Assembly: GCF_036785885.1 (NCBI RefSeq)
Contig: NC_092323.1
Coordinates: 4,876,501 to 4,940,500, forward strand
Source of the DNA: Coffea arabica
Taxonomy: Eukaryota > Streptophyta > Magnoliopsida > Gentianales > Rubiaceae
Length of the DNA: 64,000 nt
Direction of reading: 5' to 3'
Shown here: one piece after another, positions 36,253 to 48,431 of the stretch
Position numbering within the stretch: position 1 is the stretch's first letter
Layout of the letters: every line of letters begins with the position of its first letter
Notes under the pieces: model-generated
What the model was told of the DNA's origin: nothing
The model's input: only the letters and a program-made list of their open reading frames with translations
Databases searched by the model: none
Made by a program: the position numbers and the translations under genes

Positions 36253-39024
36253 GGTAATCGATGATTGCATATTCTTTCTTCCTTTTTTTTTGTTTTCTGC
36301 CCATTATTTTCAGATCAGGAAATGGATCACTAGTAAATTCATTTGGTCGCGTAATTTATATTGTGTTTCCTAATTATTACAGGGGTGTTACTAGCATGTA
36401 GATTGAATTACAAAAGAAGGCAGAGATCCGTGGCTAGAGATCCTCCTCCTTTGTGAGTGAATTTTCCTACACAAATATACATATATATATATAGTATTTC
36501 AGTTCCGTAAGTTCGCCAGCTTACTGATGATGATGATGATGGCTGTTTGTATATTATACATGTAGTACTAGATTTCTTGAGTTTTTGGCTGTGTATACGT
36601 GCCTGCCGCCTGAGAGGCTGAGAACAGGTTTGAGTACAGCGGAACAAACTTTAACAAAAGTACAGACTTAGTTATCCAGAGGATCTCCTTTTGCGGCAGT
36701 TAATTACCTTGCTCGAAGTTTGTTGTCCAGAACTTGAATGTGCTATTGCCTATTGCGTTTGCTGCAAAAAAAATCCACCGAGATTCCGATTCCCTCGTAG
36801 TATTGTAGGACTGAAATTTTAAGTGGATCGCTTTGTAAATAAATATTTTCACAACAATGGCTATGGTAAATTTTTTGATAAAAATAAAAGATACTTTTTT
36901 TTTAAATTTATTTAAGAGAAATTCTAAACTTAATAAGAAAGTCAAATAGAATATTTTAAGAGCATACGACACATGGTGGCCGACTAATATCCTACCACCT
37001 CACTTGAGTCCTATTAATTAAAAAGACCATCCTTTTGATCATGTGCAACAAGAAACTAATCTGAATCCTTCCCTCCTTAGCCATACTTCATTTGCATTTT
37101 TGCTTCTTTCAAAGTCGATGCGATCATCTCGGTACTTATTTGAAGATCAACACCGATGACATAAGCCAAACTAGAAGAATTAAGTTCAAATGAGGCATTA
37201 GTTGGACGAGAAAATTTTTGCTTGAGCATAATATGAAGATGGAAAGTGTGGTACGATCCCGTAAGCATACATGTTATGCTTTTTGTATGATACAGTAAAG
37301 TCCAGGGGCGACTTTGGTTTTTCCAGCTATTATTATGAACACTAACCACGGGATAACTAGTGGCTGATAAATGACATGATCCGATTCCCGATAGGGATAG
37401 CTACCCTCATCTTGTTGAATTACTTGATTTTATTTCATTTGAGGCCTTTTCCCCCTCTTTGTTTGAGGCTTGTCGAGGCAGAATAACGCCAAATATAGTT
37501 AATCTTTTGGTAAATTTTTTTTTGTTTTTTGGATTGAATTCAATTTCGATCACCACCAAAATTTAGGTTATGTTTCCAGAATATCACCCACTAATACTAG
37601 TCTCGTATTCACAACGGAATTCAAACACAGGATCATCTATAAAAAAAAAAGTGATTCGACTTTAATTACCAACCGATTCAAAATTAGTTGACCTATGGCT
37701 TGCCCAAATTGCTCTCATGACACTTGGCTACTACGTAAATATTTCAAGGTTCTCTCGCTGATTGTACAACAATTACAACCAACTTTACATTTTTTTTCTT
37801 CGATTAGAGAGAATATTCTTTTAATAGCTGAATGGTACCAACGAATAATGTTCATAGATTTGATTAACTGCGTAATTTGACTTGAGAAACAAGAAAGAGA
37901 CCTCCTCCAATAGCCCGGACGATAAGAATTAAGTGGGAAACTTGTACGAAGACTTGAGAGTGTCGGTGCCATCCTTCTTCGGGCTGGGGGGGAGACCGGC
38001 AAATGCTTTTGTTTGAAATATTTGACGACTTCGATCTGAGAAGCACATGGGAGAACAATGAAAAGCGAGGCCTTCATCACCATGCAGCCGTCTGATTGGA
38101 TTCTTAATGAGAAAAAGATTGCAGTTGATGTTCTAAGTGGGTCCTAAACTAAAGCACCCTTTGGACAAGGACGACCAATGTCAATTACTAATAATTTTTT
38201 TTTTGTGGGGTTATAAGTAGTAATGTCCTAATCAGACTTCTTTAAAAATAACGTTTACAGAATAGGCTAGTTTAGGTTATAGGAATTCTATCGTGTCGAT
38301 AAAAAAAAAAAAAAAGATAACGTTTACAACCCAGAAAATTGGACTGGAAATGTATGCTAGGTCATTTTTTCCTTTTTCTTTCCTTTTTGAATCAAAAGTG
38401 TTAGTACTATTACGTTCCTTTCAATTCATGTAGCTGAATATTATGGACTCATTTGAGGTTTTTGATTAATCAACTTTCTAAGCCTTAAATCTCTCAGATT
38501 TTAATTGCTAAACACCTCAAATTTTGAAATTAACACCTTTAATCACTAAGATGTAACAGCTCATGATACTTTTTTTCTCCATATATATTACGCTTGAAAT
38601 TAATACTACCTTTTTTAAAAAAAAAAAAAAAAAAGTAAATATCTGCTTCATCCAATAAATGACTTCTTTTCTGGTATTCCAATATGAGGTTTCAACTTTC
38701 TGATATTTTAATTATTAAATACCTCAATTTTTGTAGGGGTATTACAAAGTCCAATTTGAAGACCAATATGGTTTAAGATCCAAATCACCAGTTGTTTTAA
38801 TCACTCAGAAAAAACGCTCCTTGTAGATAAGACATTGAGAAAGATCAGGGCTAGAATTGGGCCGTGAATGGGTATCGGATACGACAGAAGACATTTCACG
38901 ACGAAATATGAAATGGACAGATGTTGCATGGGCCTGCAGTGAGCAGACAATCTTGCGCAAAACTCAATCCAAGATTGTACCCAGGACCCACCCAAATCAA
39001 TTTTGCCAAATAGAATCTGTTTGA
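36253..39024. other. 3' flank of GATL and intergenic DNA
   Basis: No gene could be supported. Minus-strand open frames at 37077-37349 and 37715-38083 have no recognisable domain. A-tracts occur near 38299-38314 and 38618-38634. Confidence 0.45.
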
Positions 39025-39032
39025 TTGATGTC

Positions 39033-39730
39033 TAGGGATGGCAATGGGGGCACCCGCCCCACGGGGGGCTCTCGGGGCGGGGGGTGGGGAAGTATACCCA
39101 CGCCCCGTCACCCGCAAAACAAAAAAAAAAAAAAAATATATATATAAATATATATAATATGTAAGTTAATTAGTTATAAACTTATGATAATGATATTATT
39201 AGTTAGATGTATTATATAATGTATATTAGTTTATGTAATATAATTGATATTATCAATTATATGAATAATTATGCATGTCTACTAATAGAATTTATTAATT
39301 AGTTATACTAAATTTACTAATACATTTATACTAAATTTCTAATTACACTTAATAGAATAACACTTTTTTTTCAAAAAAAAGTACAAACACAATAAAGAAT
39401 TAGTGATTGCATTTGTACTAAAAGTGAAAACTTGACTATTTTAGTTATATTTATTTCATCATATTGGATTGTATTCAAATAACTTCTGTTTGATTGTTTT
39501 TATGAGTTTCAATTGTAAAATTACAATGAATAATAATTTGGTGATGTGTTGATATTTTAGGTACTTGATTATTTATTAAAATGTAATTATAATAAAATTT
39601 TATTAATCCCACGGGGAAAGCGAGGCAAGGCGGGGCGGAGGCGGGGGGAGCGGGAAACGAGGGACGGGCGAAACTAATAGGCAATGGGGCGGGGGCGGGG
39701 GCGGGGGAACCCGCCCCGTTGCCATCCCTA
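39033..39730. mobile_element. non-autonomous hAT element with perfect 8-bp target duplication
   Basis: A 698-bp element flanked by identical TTGATGTC at 39025-39032 and 39731-39738. The inverted ends begin TAGGGATGGCAATGGGG (left) and, reversed, TAGGGATGGCAACGGGG (right). Each end continues into a GC-rich block (CACCCGCCCC.. and GGGGCGGGGGCGGG), while the interior of about 480 bp is strongly AT-rich. There is no transposase. It belongs to the same family as the truncated copy at 24991. Confidence 0.92.
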
Positions 39731-39738
39731 TTGATGTC

Positions 39739-40015
39739 AGATCAAGGGAAAATAGTGGGTCGAGCTTTTGCAGGATCAAACCTCCACAAGGGACAAAATG
39801 AGGGGATAAAAAAATCGGTTCAACATCTAAATAATCAAACCTCCAAAGTGGGGGAAAAAAATGAACTTGCAAAAGTTCCTCCAAAACAAGAGTCAGCTCT
39901 CAACATTAAAAGAACTTACATTAATTCGATCACACTTCAAAACCGCGCACTAACCGGAGAACGCAATTCTGTCATCTCTAGCTCGTTAAAGCTTCAAACT
40001 TGATGAAGATGGTGC
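39739..40015. other. 3' flank of the PQ-loop gene
   Basis: Short interval between the hAT element and the stop codon of the minus-strand transporter; probably its 3' UTR. Confidence 0.5.
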
Positions 40016-43000
40016 TCATTCCTTGTTTGCCTCCACCAAGTAGTCATGACCTCTGTCGTCTCTGTTGCGCAAATATTTGTAGTATACGTACTGTAATATT
40101 ATCTGCGGTTACGTCCATTAAGGCGAAGCATCCAAATGATTGATACCATGGAAAGAGGACTAGAAGTAAAAAGGATTTTTTTTTTTTTTTTAAAAAAAAA
40201 ATATTTGAGATAAGGATACAAATAAGTCCAGCAACACACAGGCAACGGCATCTAGCAACCACGGCATGTTGGCCTTAATTTTGTCCCACTCCGTGTTTCT
40301 CACCAGAATACTGCATCCATTAATTAGTAAACAAATCCGACCAGTAATTAAAAGTCCTTTGTGTTTATTATTATTATCAGTATTTTTCGTTTGTGAGGAG
40401 TGCAGATTTGCTCCTCATTAACAATTATTTCAATTATTTACACACTTTACATATGCATACCTGCCCACATAAGCGGCATTTGCAATCAGCGCAAAGATAA
40501 ACATCAAAGGATTTAGGCCCTGTAAAGTTTGAAAAGAAGACATCTTATGATTGAGGGAAGCTATTGAAAAAAGTGTAAAGACTTAAAAATGGAGTCAGAA
40601 AAGGTTTTTAGTGCCATACCTCCACGCTTCCTCTTTTGATCTGATAAAGCAGAACAAAGGAAAAAAAACAAAACCAATACTCAGAAGAAAACCGTCATGG
40701 AAGGCGCAAGAACTCATTTTAAACCCGATAGTAATCATCTGGGCAGAGAAGAACTTACGTTTAACCATATTTGAGGAAGTCGACCGCCCATGTATATGGC
40801 AGCCATCATCCATCCCAACCATTGCCCAACTGCATTGCTTCCCATTCCGTGCTCCTGTTGTTGCCATACATAACTTCATCAACTCTTCTTATCACGAAAC
40901 GAAACAAAGCATGTGAACTCCAAGCAAGGAGGAGGAGTTGAAATTTCAGCTAAAAAAAATCATAGAGTACTTGTAATAGTTTCCTCCCACTGAATCCAAT
41001 GGATGCTTGCATCATAGCCTTGGTTTGTGTAGGCATGCTCATCGACGTCGCTACAAAAGCACCATAACCAGCCTGCGAATAAGTCATGTTTTGCAGTCAA
41101 ACAAATTTGGCGTTAGTGTTAAGTAACACAACAATTTCTGAATGGTTATGTGCTAATCTCGAGGTAATATGCCTTTTATCCCCTTTGTTGAGGAGGTTAT
41201 TTGCGCTTTTAAAATTATTTTCGTTCCAAACCGAGCCGTTTTCATGGTCACCCAGTTTCAAGTTTTAGTGGCAGATTGCGAGTGAGTTCAAACAAAGTCA
41301 AAGGAAAGGAGAAATCTGGTAAAAGCATTAATCAAGATAGGATGTCATTTCGCACTAACAATGAATGAAGAGAACATTCCAGGAAGAGTGAGTGCGTGCT
41401 TTATCATTTACGACGAGACACTTACGGATCGGGGGAGGATGGGTCTGCTCGTAGCGCTCTGGGTTGCCTCATCCTCTGACGAAGAGCCATCCTCCAGGCC
41501 GATAGCTGAAGGACCACTTCTCACTGGCCATATCGACGAACGAATGGGAGGAGTGGCGCTGCCGGCCAAAGATCTGGCTGACCTGCAGAACCTCCGTCGA
41601 ATACGTATAAGTGCACAATTGCATCTACCATTTTTGTTTTAATATATATAGAGTTAATTTGTTTTCATCACAGAAGCTAGCTATCAATTACTACTACTGG
41701 GTATCATACAAACCTTGTCAAAAGGATAAAGAAATAAATAAATCAAATGCATTCAGAAGAAGACAAATACGCACGTGTAGTAGTAATCTCTACGCTGAGG
41801 AGTTTTGGTAGCGGCGGTAGGTATCGGAATTCCTGAATCGGTCGACCTCTGTCTCTGCTTATGCGGCCTCAGAGGCTTTTTCAAGTCTTCATGACTCTGA
41901 TACACCATGAGAAATACTAAATATTAATGCAGTAAATCATATATCACGTTGTAGTATTGGAAAAAAAAAGAAGAAGAAGAAGCAAGTATAAATATGCAGC
42001 ACAAGCTGGTACAGTTGCTCAGAAGTACTGTTCCATTAGGAGAAAAAAAACCAATTGGATATAAGGTACCTCTTGTCTAGAGGTACTGTTCCTTCGAGAT
42101 TTCCACCACCCGTATATGTGATCATAGTACAAGCTCTGCAATACTAATAGCACAGTAGTCGTCGAATAAAGCTGCCCCCAGCAATTTTGACGACAAAAAA
42201 AAAAAAAGAGAGTATCTAATCAGTTCAACTTCAAGATGGTGGTGAGCTGTGACGGCACACATATAAACACTAATCAATGTGATATATACTCCCTCCCTTT
42301 TTTTATAACTGACGTTTAAGAAATTTACTCTTAAGTACTTTTATCTGTCGTTTTACTATCCCCATGCAGCATTAATTATTTTTTCACAATTTTACCCTTT
42401 TATCTCTCTTTTTCAATACAGGGTTCTTAATTACTACTCCTAGTTAGTTTGCATTGCTTTTGGCCTAGTAAAACAGCACCATTTAGTACTCTAGTGAGAA
42501 AAAACATGGATGAATTCGACAATTAATGAGGGTACAAAAGGAAAGTAGTGTATAGATTTAAACAATGAAAAACTTTTCTTAATTGGTGTGCAAAACCTTA
42601 AACGTCAGTTATAAAAAAAGGGAGGGAGTATATAATAACCAATCTGTACATTTAACACTACTTACCAGAGCGGTGTAAAATTGTGTTGGCAACTGCGCCA
42701 TCAAGAAAATGAATGGTCAGCGAGTGAGGGAGAGAGACGACAGATACGATTCTCAACCAGAGACATAAATGCTGATCTTTGCTGTATAAGAACCGCACCC
42801 CAGTTTTCTTTCTTCTTGGTCTTTGTTTTTATATTTTATCATATAAAAAATTATACTACATGGAGTAATAAATAGTAGTCCTAAAAGCAAGGGCAAACAA
42901 GAGCCTTACCGTTGCAGGTTCGAGAAGGCATCCGAATAGATTAAATATGTCACTGCATCAAGAAAGAAAAAAATACAGAATGGTTATACGGGCATCGATT

Positions 43001-43340
43001 TTAACGATTCAGATCGCCGTCTTTGAAGTGAAAATCTCCACCAATACGTGAAGAAGCTCGATCATGTCTGATTCAAAACGGAAGACAATGATACATACCC
43101 GGCAACCCATGTGAAAAGAAACAATGGAGAAATGCCATGGCTGGACTTGGTGCGGAAGTTGGTGACGATTTGAGGGATTTCGGCCACTCCCCAACAGAGG
43201 AGGCTAACAAGACCCAATGCGAAAGACGAATCATCTCTGAAGTTGCATAGGCAATCCTTGAAGTACCTGTTAACCCATCCAACGCATGGTTTTTGCTCTT
43301 TTACACAGTAAGAAATTGATTTCTGCACTAAACCCTTCAT
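40016..43340 (-). CDS. PQ-loop lysosomal/vacuolar amino-acid transporter (YPQ/cystinosin-like)
   Basis: Twelve exons rebuilt by frame and GT..AG borders: 43340-43099, 42952-42910, 42692-42666, 42171-42070, 41896-41775, 41582-41426, 41072-40971, 40854-40759, 40640-40620, 40519-40461, 40310-40220, 40102-40016. Total 382 residues, no internal stop. Two PQ-loops are visible: GVAEIPQIVTNFRTKSSHG (51-69, PQ at 56-57) and GGRLPQIWLN (288-297, PQ at 292-293). These mark a seven-helix transporter of the family that exports cationic amino acids from the vacuole (yeast Ypq1-3, human PQLC2). Between the two halves is a long polar Ser/Arg-rich loop (residues about 125-215), likely cytosolic. The C-terminus is polar. 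Exon 9 is a 21-bp microexon, and intron 3 holds a Stowaway MITE. Substrate is inferred from the family. Confidence 0.88.
42289..42628. mobile_element. Stowaway MITE, 32-bp perfect inverted ends, in intron 3 of the transporter
   Basis: A 340-bp element flanked by TA (42287-42288 and 42629-42630). Both ends begin CTCCCTCCCTTTTTTTATAA and continue ACTGACGTTTAAG with no mismatch for 32 bp, which points to a fairly recent insertion. The interior is AT-rich and non-coding. TA duplication and CTCCCTCC ends place it with Stowaway (Tc1/mariner). Confidence 0.9.
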
Positions 43341-43565
43341 ATTTTTCTCCTATATCTCGTTAGTGTTTGTTGTCGAGTGATATGATGAGAACGGCATGTA
43401 GCAGGCAGGACTAAATAAGGACTCCCATCTCGTTCACCTTAAATCGCAGGGCAAATGCTGCTGAGATATCAGTGTTTTGACCCTTCTACCCTAGACCGTG
43501 CCCGTCCAAACTCCAAACTCCTCCTCCCTCTTTTTAACCTAATAACTATACATGGCATCATATCT
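43341..43565 (-). promoter_or_regulatory. proximal promoter of the PQ-loop gene
   Basis: The 225 bp between the transporter ATG and the palindrome at 43566. No clear TATA box was found on the minus strand. Confidence 0.3.
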
Positions 43566-43842
43566 GTAGAGACCCATTGTGGATTTGTCCACCGCGGCAA
43601 CCCCGTCACCTCGGCAACCTTCTTGGGGAGCAGGAACGACCTGGACTCCCTGGTGGTCAAGAGGGTGTTGGGATGTACCGGGAGGAGCCTCCAGGTCAAG
43701 GGTTCGAATCCCTGGGGAGGCCCCTCCCGGTACATCCCAACACCCTCTTGACCACCAGGGAGTCCAGGTCGTTCCTGCTCCCCAAGACGGTTGCCGAGGT
43801 GACGGGGTTGCCGCGGTGGACAAATCCACAATGGGTCTCTAC
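43566..43842. repeat. 277-bp near-perfect palindrome with tRNA-like Pol III boxes
   Basis: The left arm 43566-43685 and right arm 43723-43842 are inverted copies of 120 bp with a single mismatch, separated by a 37-bp loop. The loop edges (GCCTCC/GGAGGC) can pair too. On the plus strand the left arm contains TGGTCAAGAGGG at 43654-43665, fitting the A-box consensus TRGYNNARNNGG. The loop contains GGTTCGAATCC at 43701-43711, fitting the B box at tRNA-like spacing. Open frames over it on both strands are nearly identical because of the symmetry and are not genes. It is most likely a SINE-derived or foldback structure. Confidence 0.88.
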
Positions 43843-44306
43843 AATATCAAATATACTTTTTTATTTTGCGTCAGTTAGTCCGTCAAATTCGAGTGATTTA
43901 TTATTCTAAAACTGAGGATACGTTGGAGAATATGGATATTGAATCAATCATCGAAGATCTTGTAGTCTCTCTTTTTTGGAAAATTCAAGAATTGGAAAGC
44001 CATAAAGTGCGTATGATTTTCGTTCAATTTACATATTCATATTTCATCATACGAGAATCATCTCATTAACTTCAGATTTAGATGTTCAAGAGTTTTAGAA
44101 ATTCATCAGCCTACGATCAGCATCTTCAAACAGCAGGGAAGAGGACAAAAATACAAGGAAAAAAGAAGGGGGGGAAAATCGCCTACTTTTATAGTTGAGG
44201 AATTGGCGCCTCCAAGTTCGAATCAACCGGGAAGAATCAAGCCAAAAACACACAATCTCCTTGGTGGGGTGTGTCTATATATGACATCTCTTAGATTTGA
44301 CAAATC
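43843..44306. other. spacer between palindrome and SINE
   Basis: No gene recognised; short chance open frames only. Confidence 0.5.
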
Positions 44307-44322
44307 ATGTGACTGGACTATT

Positions 44323-44497
44323 TTTTTTTTTTTTGTCAACACAGGGATGTTCGGGTCAATCCTTACGGGGCCCGACTAATCCCCTGCGCCTGAAGTACCC
44401 CGCCTCCAAGAGCACCCAAGCGGTATGTGAAGTCAGACTCGAACTTGTGCCACCGTGAGAATTACCCCATGGCCTCACCGGCTGACCCCGAGGGGCT
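44323..44497 (-). mobile_element. tRNA-derived SINE
   Basis: On the minus strand the element starts AGCCCCTCGGGGTCAGCCGG, which holds an A-box-like segment. GTTCGAGTC follows as B box (plus-strand 44436-44444), and the element ends in a run of A residues (plus-strand T-tract at 44323-44334). Flanking direct repeats of 16 bp, ATGTGACTGGACTATT at 44307-44322 and ATGCGACTGGACTATT at 44498-44513, differ at one base. Length (175 bp), internal Pol III boxes, A-tail and target duplication are all SINE traits. Mobilised in trans by LINE enzymes; no ORF. Confidence 0.87.
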
Positions 44498-44513
44498 ATG
44501 CGACTGGACTATT

Positions 44514-45854
44514 CTTTGGAGTAAATGTATGTTTTCTTACGCAGAACGTTTGTCCTATTACTGCTAATTACCGGGTCCTACTCCTGACATTCCCATCCAT
44601 TAAACATAATGAAGAAACAAAACTGGAGACAGCATCATTTGACAGAGTTGAGTATGGAGTATGGACAGAAACAGCTAAACAAGATAGGCCACGTTCAAGA
44701 ATATTAGGCAAATCAATAGAGGAAGAAAACATCGGGGGTGGGTTAGGCATCAAGTTGTTGGAATTTGACCCGGACGGTAATCCGCATTCAATCCCGGGAG
44801 GAGCTCACTACATTTGCACAATCCTCGTCCAATATTCTATTCCCATCGAGCATGTCCCTAGTGTTTCTTTTTGTGGATAGAAATGAGTTTTCATTAACAG
44901 CGAGGATAAGGATGGAAAGGTTCTAGAGGTCACTTCCAGTTCTCTTCTTGCTGTCACGGACTCACGGTTTTATAGACGGCTCGTGCTACACTTTTGCCGT
45001 TTCTAAGCAGCGACGGTGCGCTGCAAGCTGGAGGAGAATGTGGTACACGTGTACTCATTTGTAAACACTTGTCAGCAAAACAAAGGAAGATTATCCTGAG
45101 AACTCAGAAGCCGTCGAAACTCGTCCATGTTCTCCATTCCTGTGCTTTTGTCGGGCACGCCATTGGCCATTATTCCGTTTAGCGGTTCTGGAAGCTGCCC
45201 GCCGCACCTCTTTTCCATCGCTTTCTATCGTCGCTTTTTGCAGCTTCCTAACTACCTCTCAACGCCAGTTGGTTCTATTACCACAAACCAATGCCCTGCA
45301 CAAGTTGGATTTTCAAACATGTTTACGCCATTTCAGGTTATCCTTCCCAGTCCTCAGTCATCATATCGGCCTCCCCAAATGCATCAATGCCAGCTCTAGG
45401 GACTACTAAGCTAGTCAGCATGTTCAATGGAAATGCAGTACGCTATTTAAAAGTCACCATCTATTCAATTACCTGCAGCTGCATGGTTGGATGGTAGTAA
45501 AGTTTTAAGCAAGCAACTAAAAATATATTATGCGGGTCAACCATAAATGGGCTCCAACCTAGCCTTAATTTAGCGATGAAAATTAGTGAAATTTCTTGCA
45601 TCAAACTCATGTGACACATGATCATGAACTAATCAAAACATTCTTGAAATTGGATCAAGCTCTGTCAGCTGCAAGCAAGAGAAGTTTTTGTTCTTCTCAT
45701 ACAATGGCATAGAATACTCTTGTTAAAAGCAGCTCCAGTTGCATCGGCAACAAGTGCTCCTGGTATTCTAATCCATTTGCAAGTTAGCAGTACAGAAGTT
45801 GTATGAATATTACCTGGCCTCTGCCAAATCTCTTCAGCTATTAACAACAGAATC
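44514..45854. other. intergenic and 3' flank of the Rossmann-fold gene
   Basis: No gene supported. The last few hundred bases are probably the 3' UTR of the minus-strand gene. Confidence 0.5.
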
Positions 45855-48431
45855 TCATGGACTTGGCGGATTGTGGACGAATGGACTCTCAACATGGCGA
45901 ATTATATCCTGCAATCCAGACCTATAAGTAGGATGAAGCAGCTTCACTCCCAGCTCTTCCTTCATACGGCTATTTGAGACTCGCTTCTCCTCACTGTAGC
46001 CCCCCTCTGGGATGAGGGAGTCTGTTATTAGAGGATTGATGAGTGGTTGTCCATGGTCTGGCCACTTGCTCTTCACCAAATTCTGTGCAAATGTAAAGAC
46101 TTCCACTCGTGGGGCAGGGTCATCATCAACAATGTTGTATATTTTCCTGACAGAGAACCATACGGAAATGACAAAAAGAAAATAAAAGAAGAATAATTAA
46201 TACAACATTTCAGAGGTCATTTAAGCACAGAACTATAATGCATTATAAGCGTGTTCGTCCATCTTAGAACAGCAGCACCGAGCCACTCAGATGCATTCAC
46301 CCATTAAATGTCCCAGTGATATTTCCCAGTATGCACATCAATTGTTCGCAATTAGGCTTTTTTGACTCTAACATGCTTGCAGCCTTGAACCAACACTGAA
46401 TCATCTGAAACCATTTCTATCGCATCACAAACGCATTGTACTCACAACGCAAAACATTTCAAACTAGAAATCGAGAATTTTGAGAAAAGGATTCATCCTG
46501 CATTAAACAGGTAGCTGAACCAATACAAAGCTTCAGGACACCAAAGGTTATACATTAGAAGAAATCGAATCATCCCTAATTCGCACTTTAAAATGTTAAA
46601 ATAAGAAATTCACGGTTCTATATTTTCATTCTCTCTTTCATAATATAAAACCTCATGGTCTGGGCCATGCAGGCAAAAAGATCTATGAAATTCAGTTTAC
46701 CCTCCAGATGGCTTCTCTATGCTGGCATTGAGTGCTTGGCAGATGTCAGCAACATGGATCCTGGATGTGTAACGCCTCGATGATCGCATTCTCTGACTTG
46801 TGGACAGTGGCTCCTGCTTAATTATGGTATCAATGGCACTGCGTAGCAAAAACATTAACAGAAAATCAAGCTGATGGAAATAAGCTTGCGACAAATGAAT
46901 GCATATTCAGATGGCAGACTTATGGAGATTGAGAGATAACAATGTGGCAATTATATTTAGGAGATCGATCAGACACTATAACCTTCTGCCAGGGCCATAG
47001 ATACCTCCGAGTCGAAATATTTGTACTGCCACGTCCAGATCACGACCAAACCTTAACCATCCTTCCTCAGCAGCTAATCTAGCTCTAGCCAACTCATTAG
47101 TGGGAATGATCGGATGACTGGCAGGGAAAAATGCATTGCTTGTGAGCCTGCCAGCTATTCAAATATCATTCAATATTGTTAAAAACAAAGTCGTTGGTCA
47201 ATGCAAACTTACTCTTCATCCACCCATGCACCACAACTATCTCCATATACACCTGCATGTCAAATCCCAGAATTTCAGATATCAGTCAGACACAGAATTG
47301 ACCCCAAAAGTTGTAAGGGCAGTCATGTTCATGTATGCTAGGTCATCGCATACGTGCAAACAGATAGCATTTTATGATAAGAGAACTTACGAGTTGATGA
47401 CAAGTAACTAAGCCACCTAACATTGCCTTGTTTTAGTTTACTTTTCAATAGCCCTTTATGATGAAGCATCTGCAATAATGGTAAGACAATTAATGGAGGC
47501 AGAGATACAAGTAAAACAAAATGTTTTCAGAAGCATTATTCCTTTGACTGTCCAATTTAGCATATACTCACAGGATCACCAAGACCCGCAACAGGAGGAA
47601 TTGATATAACGAGATGACTGTGATGTTGTATGACATCAAGAACTTCCGGGCTGCAAATACAGCAAAGAAGAAACAACTCTTCAAGTTTTTTTTTTGGCTT
47701 AAGCAACGGGTGTTCAAAAAATGTAAAAGGATTATTTCCAAGATTAACATTTAATTGTGAAAAATAAACAAAACTCTTTACGGAAACATGATAACGTTAA
47801 ATTCCAGATAGTTGCAAAATTTTAACTAACAAATACTTGACAAGACCCAGGTAACAATAACTAACAGGAACAGCATAGTACATCAGCATTGTTCCTGAGC
47901 ATATCAATTAACATGTCCGTACAGGCTTCAATGTCTAAAGCAGTTATTTGTGATAAATTTCAAGGAGATTCATAAAAGGTATACAAATCCAATAGAAAGT
48001 TACTTACTACTACTACTACTACTACTAACTTACTCAGGGTCATTTGCGTCAAAGATGTAGGCATCAAATCCCATTTGTTCGAGTTTCGTTTTCTTAGGAA
48101 TGCTGGTACAGGTCCCACTCACCACCCTGCGTACAGTTATATACTAGCAGAAATGAAATGAAAAACTTCAAATAAAATGCCCCACAAACAGGAAGCTTTG
48201 GTTCCAAATTTACAAGTGATATTACCATCCTTTGTTCTTCAAATCAGCAGCAAAGAATTGTCCCACGAAACCCATGCCCAGAATAAACATCTGCAGATTC
48301 TGGGAATTTGGTATAGGACTTCCGGAGTTATCCTGCAGATTGCATCTCAGACGGAGGTAAGACGAAGCCGTCGGAGTCGAGATTGTGTGAGCAAAGCGGG
48401 GGGAAATTGCCGGCGACCGCGCCAGGGCCAT
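45855..48431 (-). CDS. NAD(P)-binding Rossmann-fold (SDR/epimerase-like) protein
   Basis: Eight exons rebuilt from frame and GT..AG borders: 48431-48226, 48126-48034, 47650-47572, 47469-47391, 47252-47213, 47147-46983, 46838-46701, 46146-45855, giving 363 residues without an internal stop. After an N-terminal stretch rich in Ala, Ser and Arg (possible plastid transit peptide) comes the dinucleotide-binding motif FILGMGFVGQFF (49-60) with GxGxxG at 52-57. Later pieces read VISIPPVAGL, WLSYLSST..VYGD (the usual place of the catalytic Tyr in extended SDRs), FRLGGIYGPGR, RIHVADICQAL and YNIVDDDPAP, all typical of epimerase-like SDR proteins related to bacterial YeeZ. Substrate is unknown. The donor of exon 6 is GTTATA, less usual but GT. 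Confidence 0.85.
48005..48027. repeat. (TAC)n microsatellite in intron 2
   Basis: Seven or more TAC units lie in the intron just after the exon 2 donor of the Rossmann-fold gene. Confidence 0.8.

Noticed and set aside
37077-38083. Minus-strand ORFs of 90 and 122 residues as genes
   Set aside because: No recognisable domain, no splice partners, and intergenic composition.
43455-43909. Several ORFs of 96-120 residues on both strands with nearly the same protein
   Set aside because: They arise from the palindrome at 43566-43842; the two strands encode the same sequence by symmetry.
44455-44880. 141-residue plus-strand ORF
   Set aside because: Starts inside the SINE and runs into intergenic DNA; no domain is visible.
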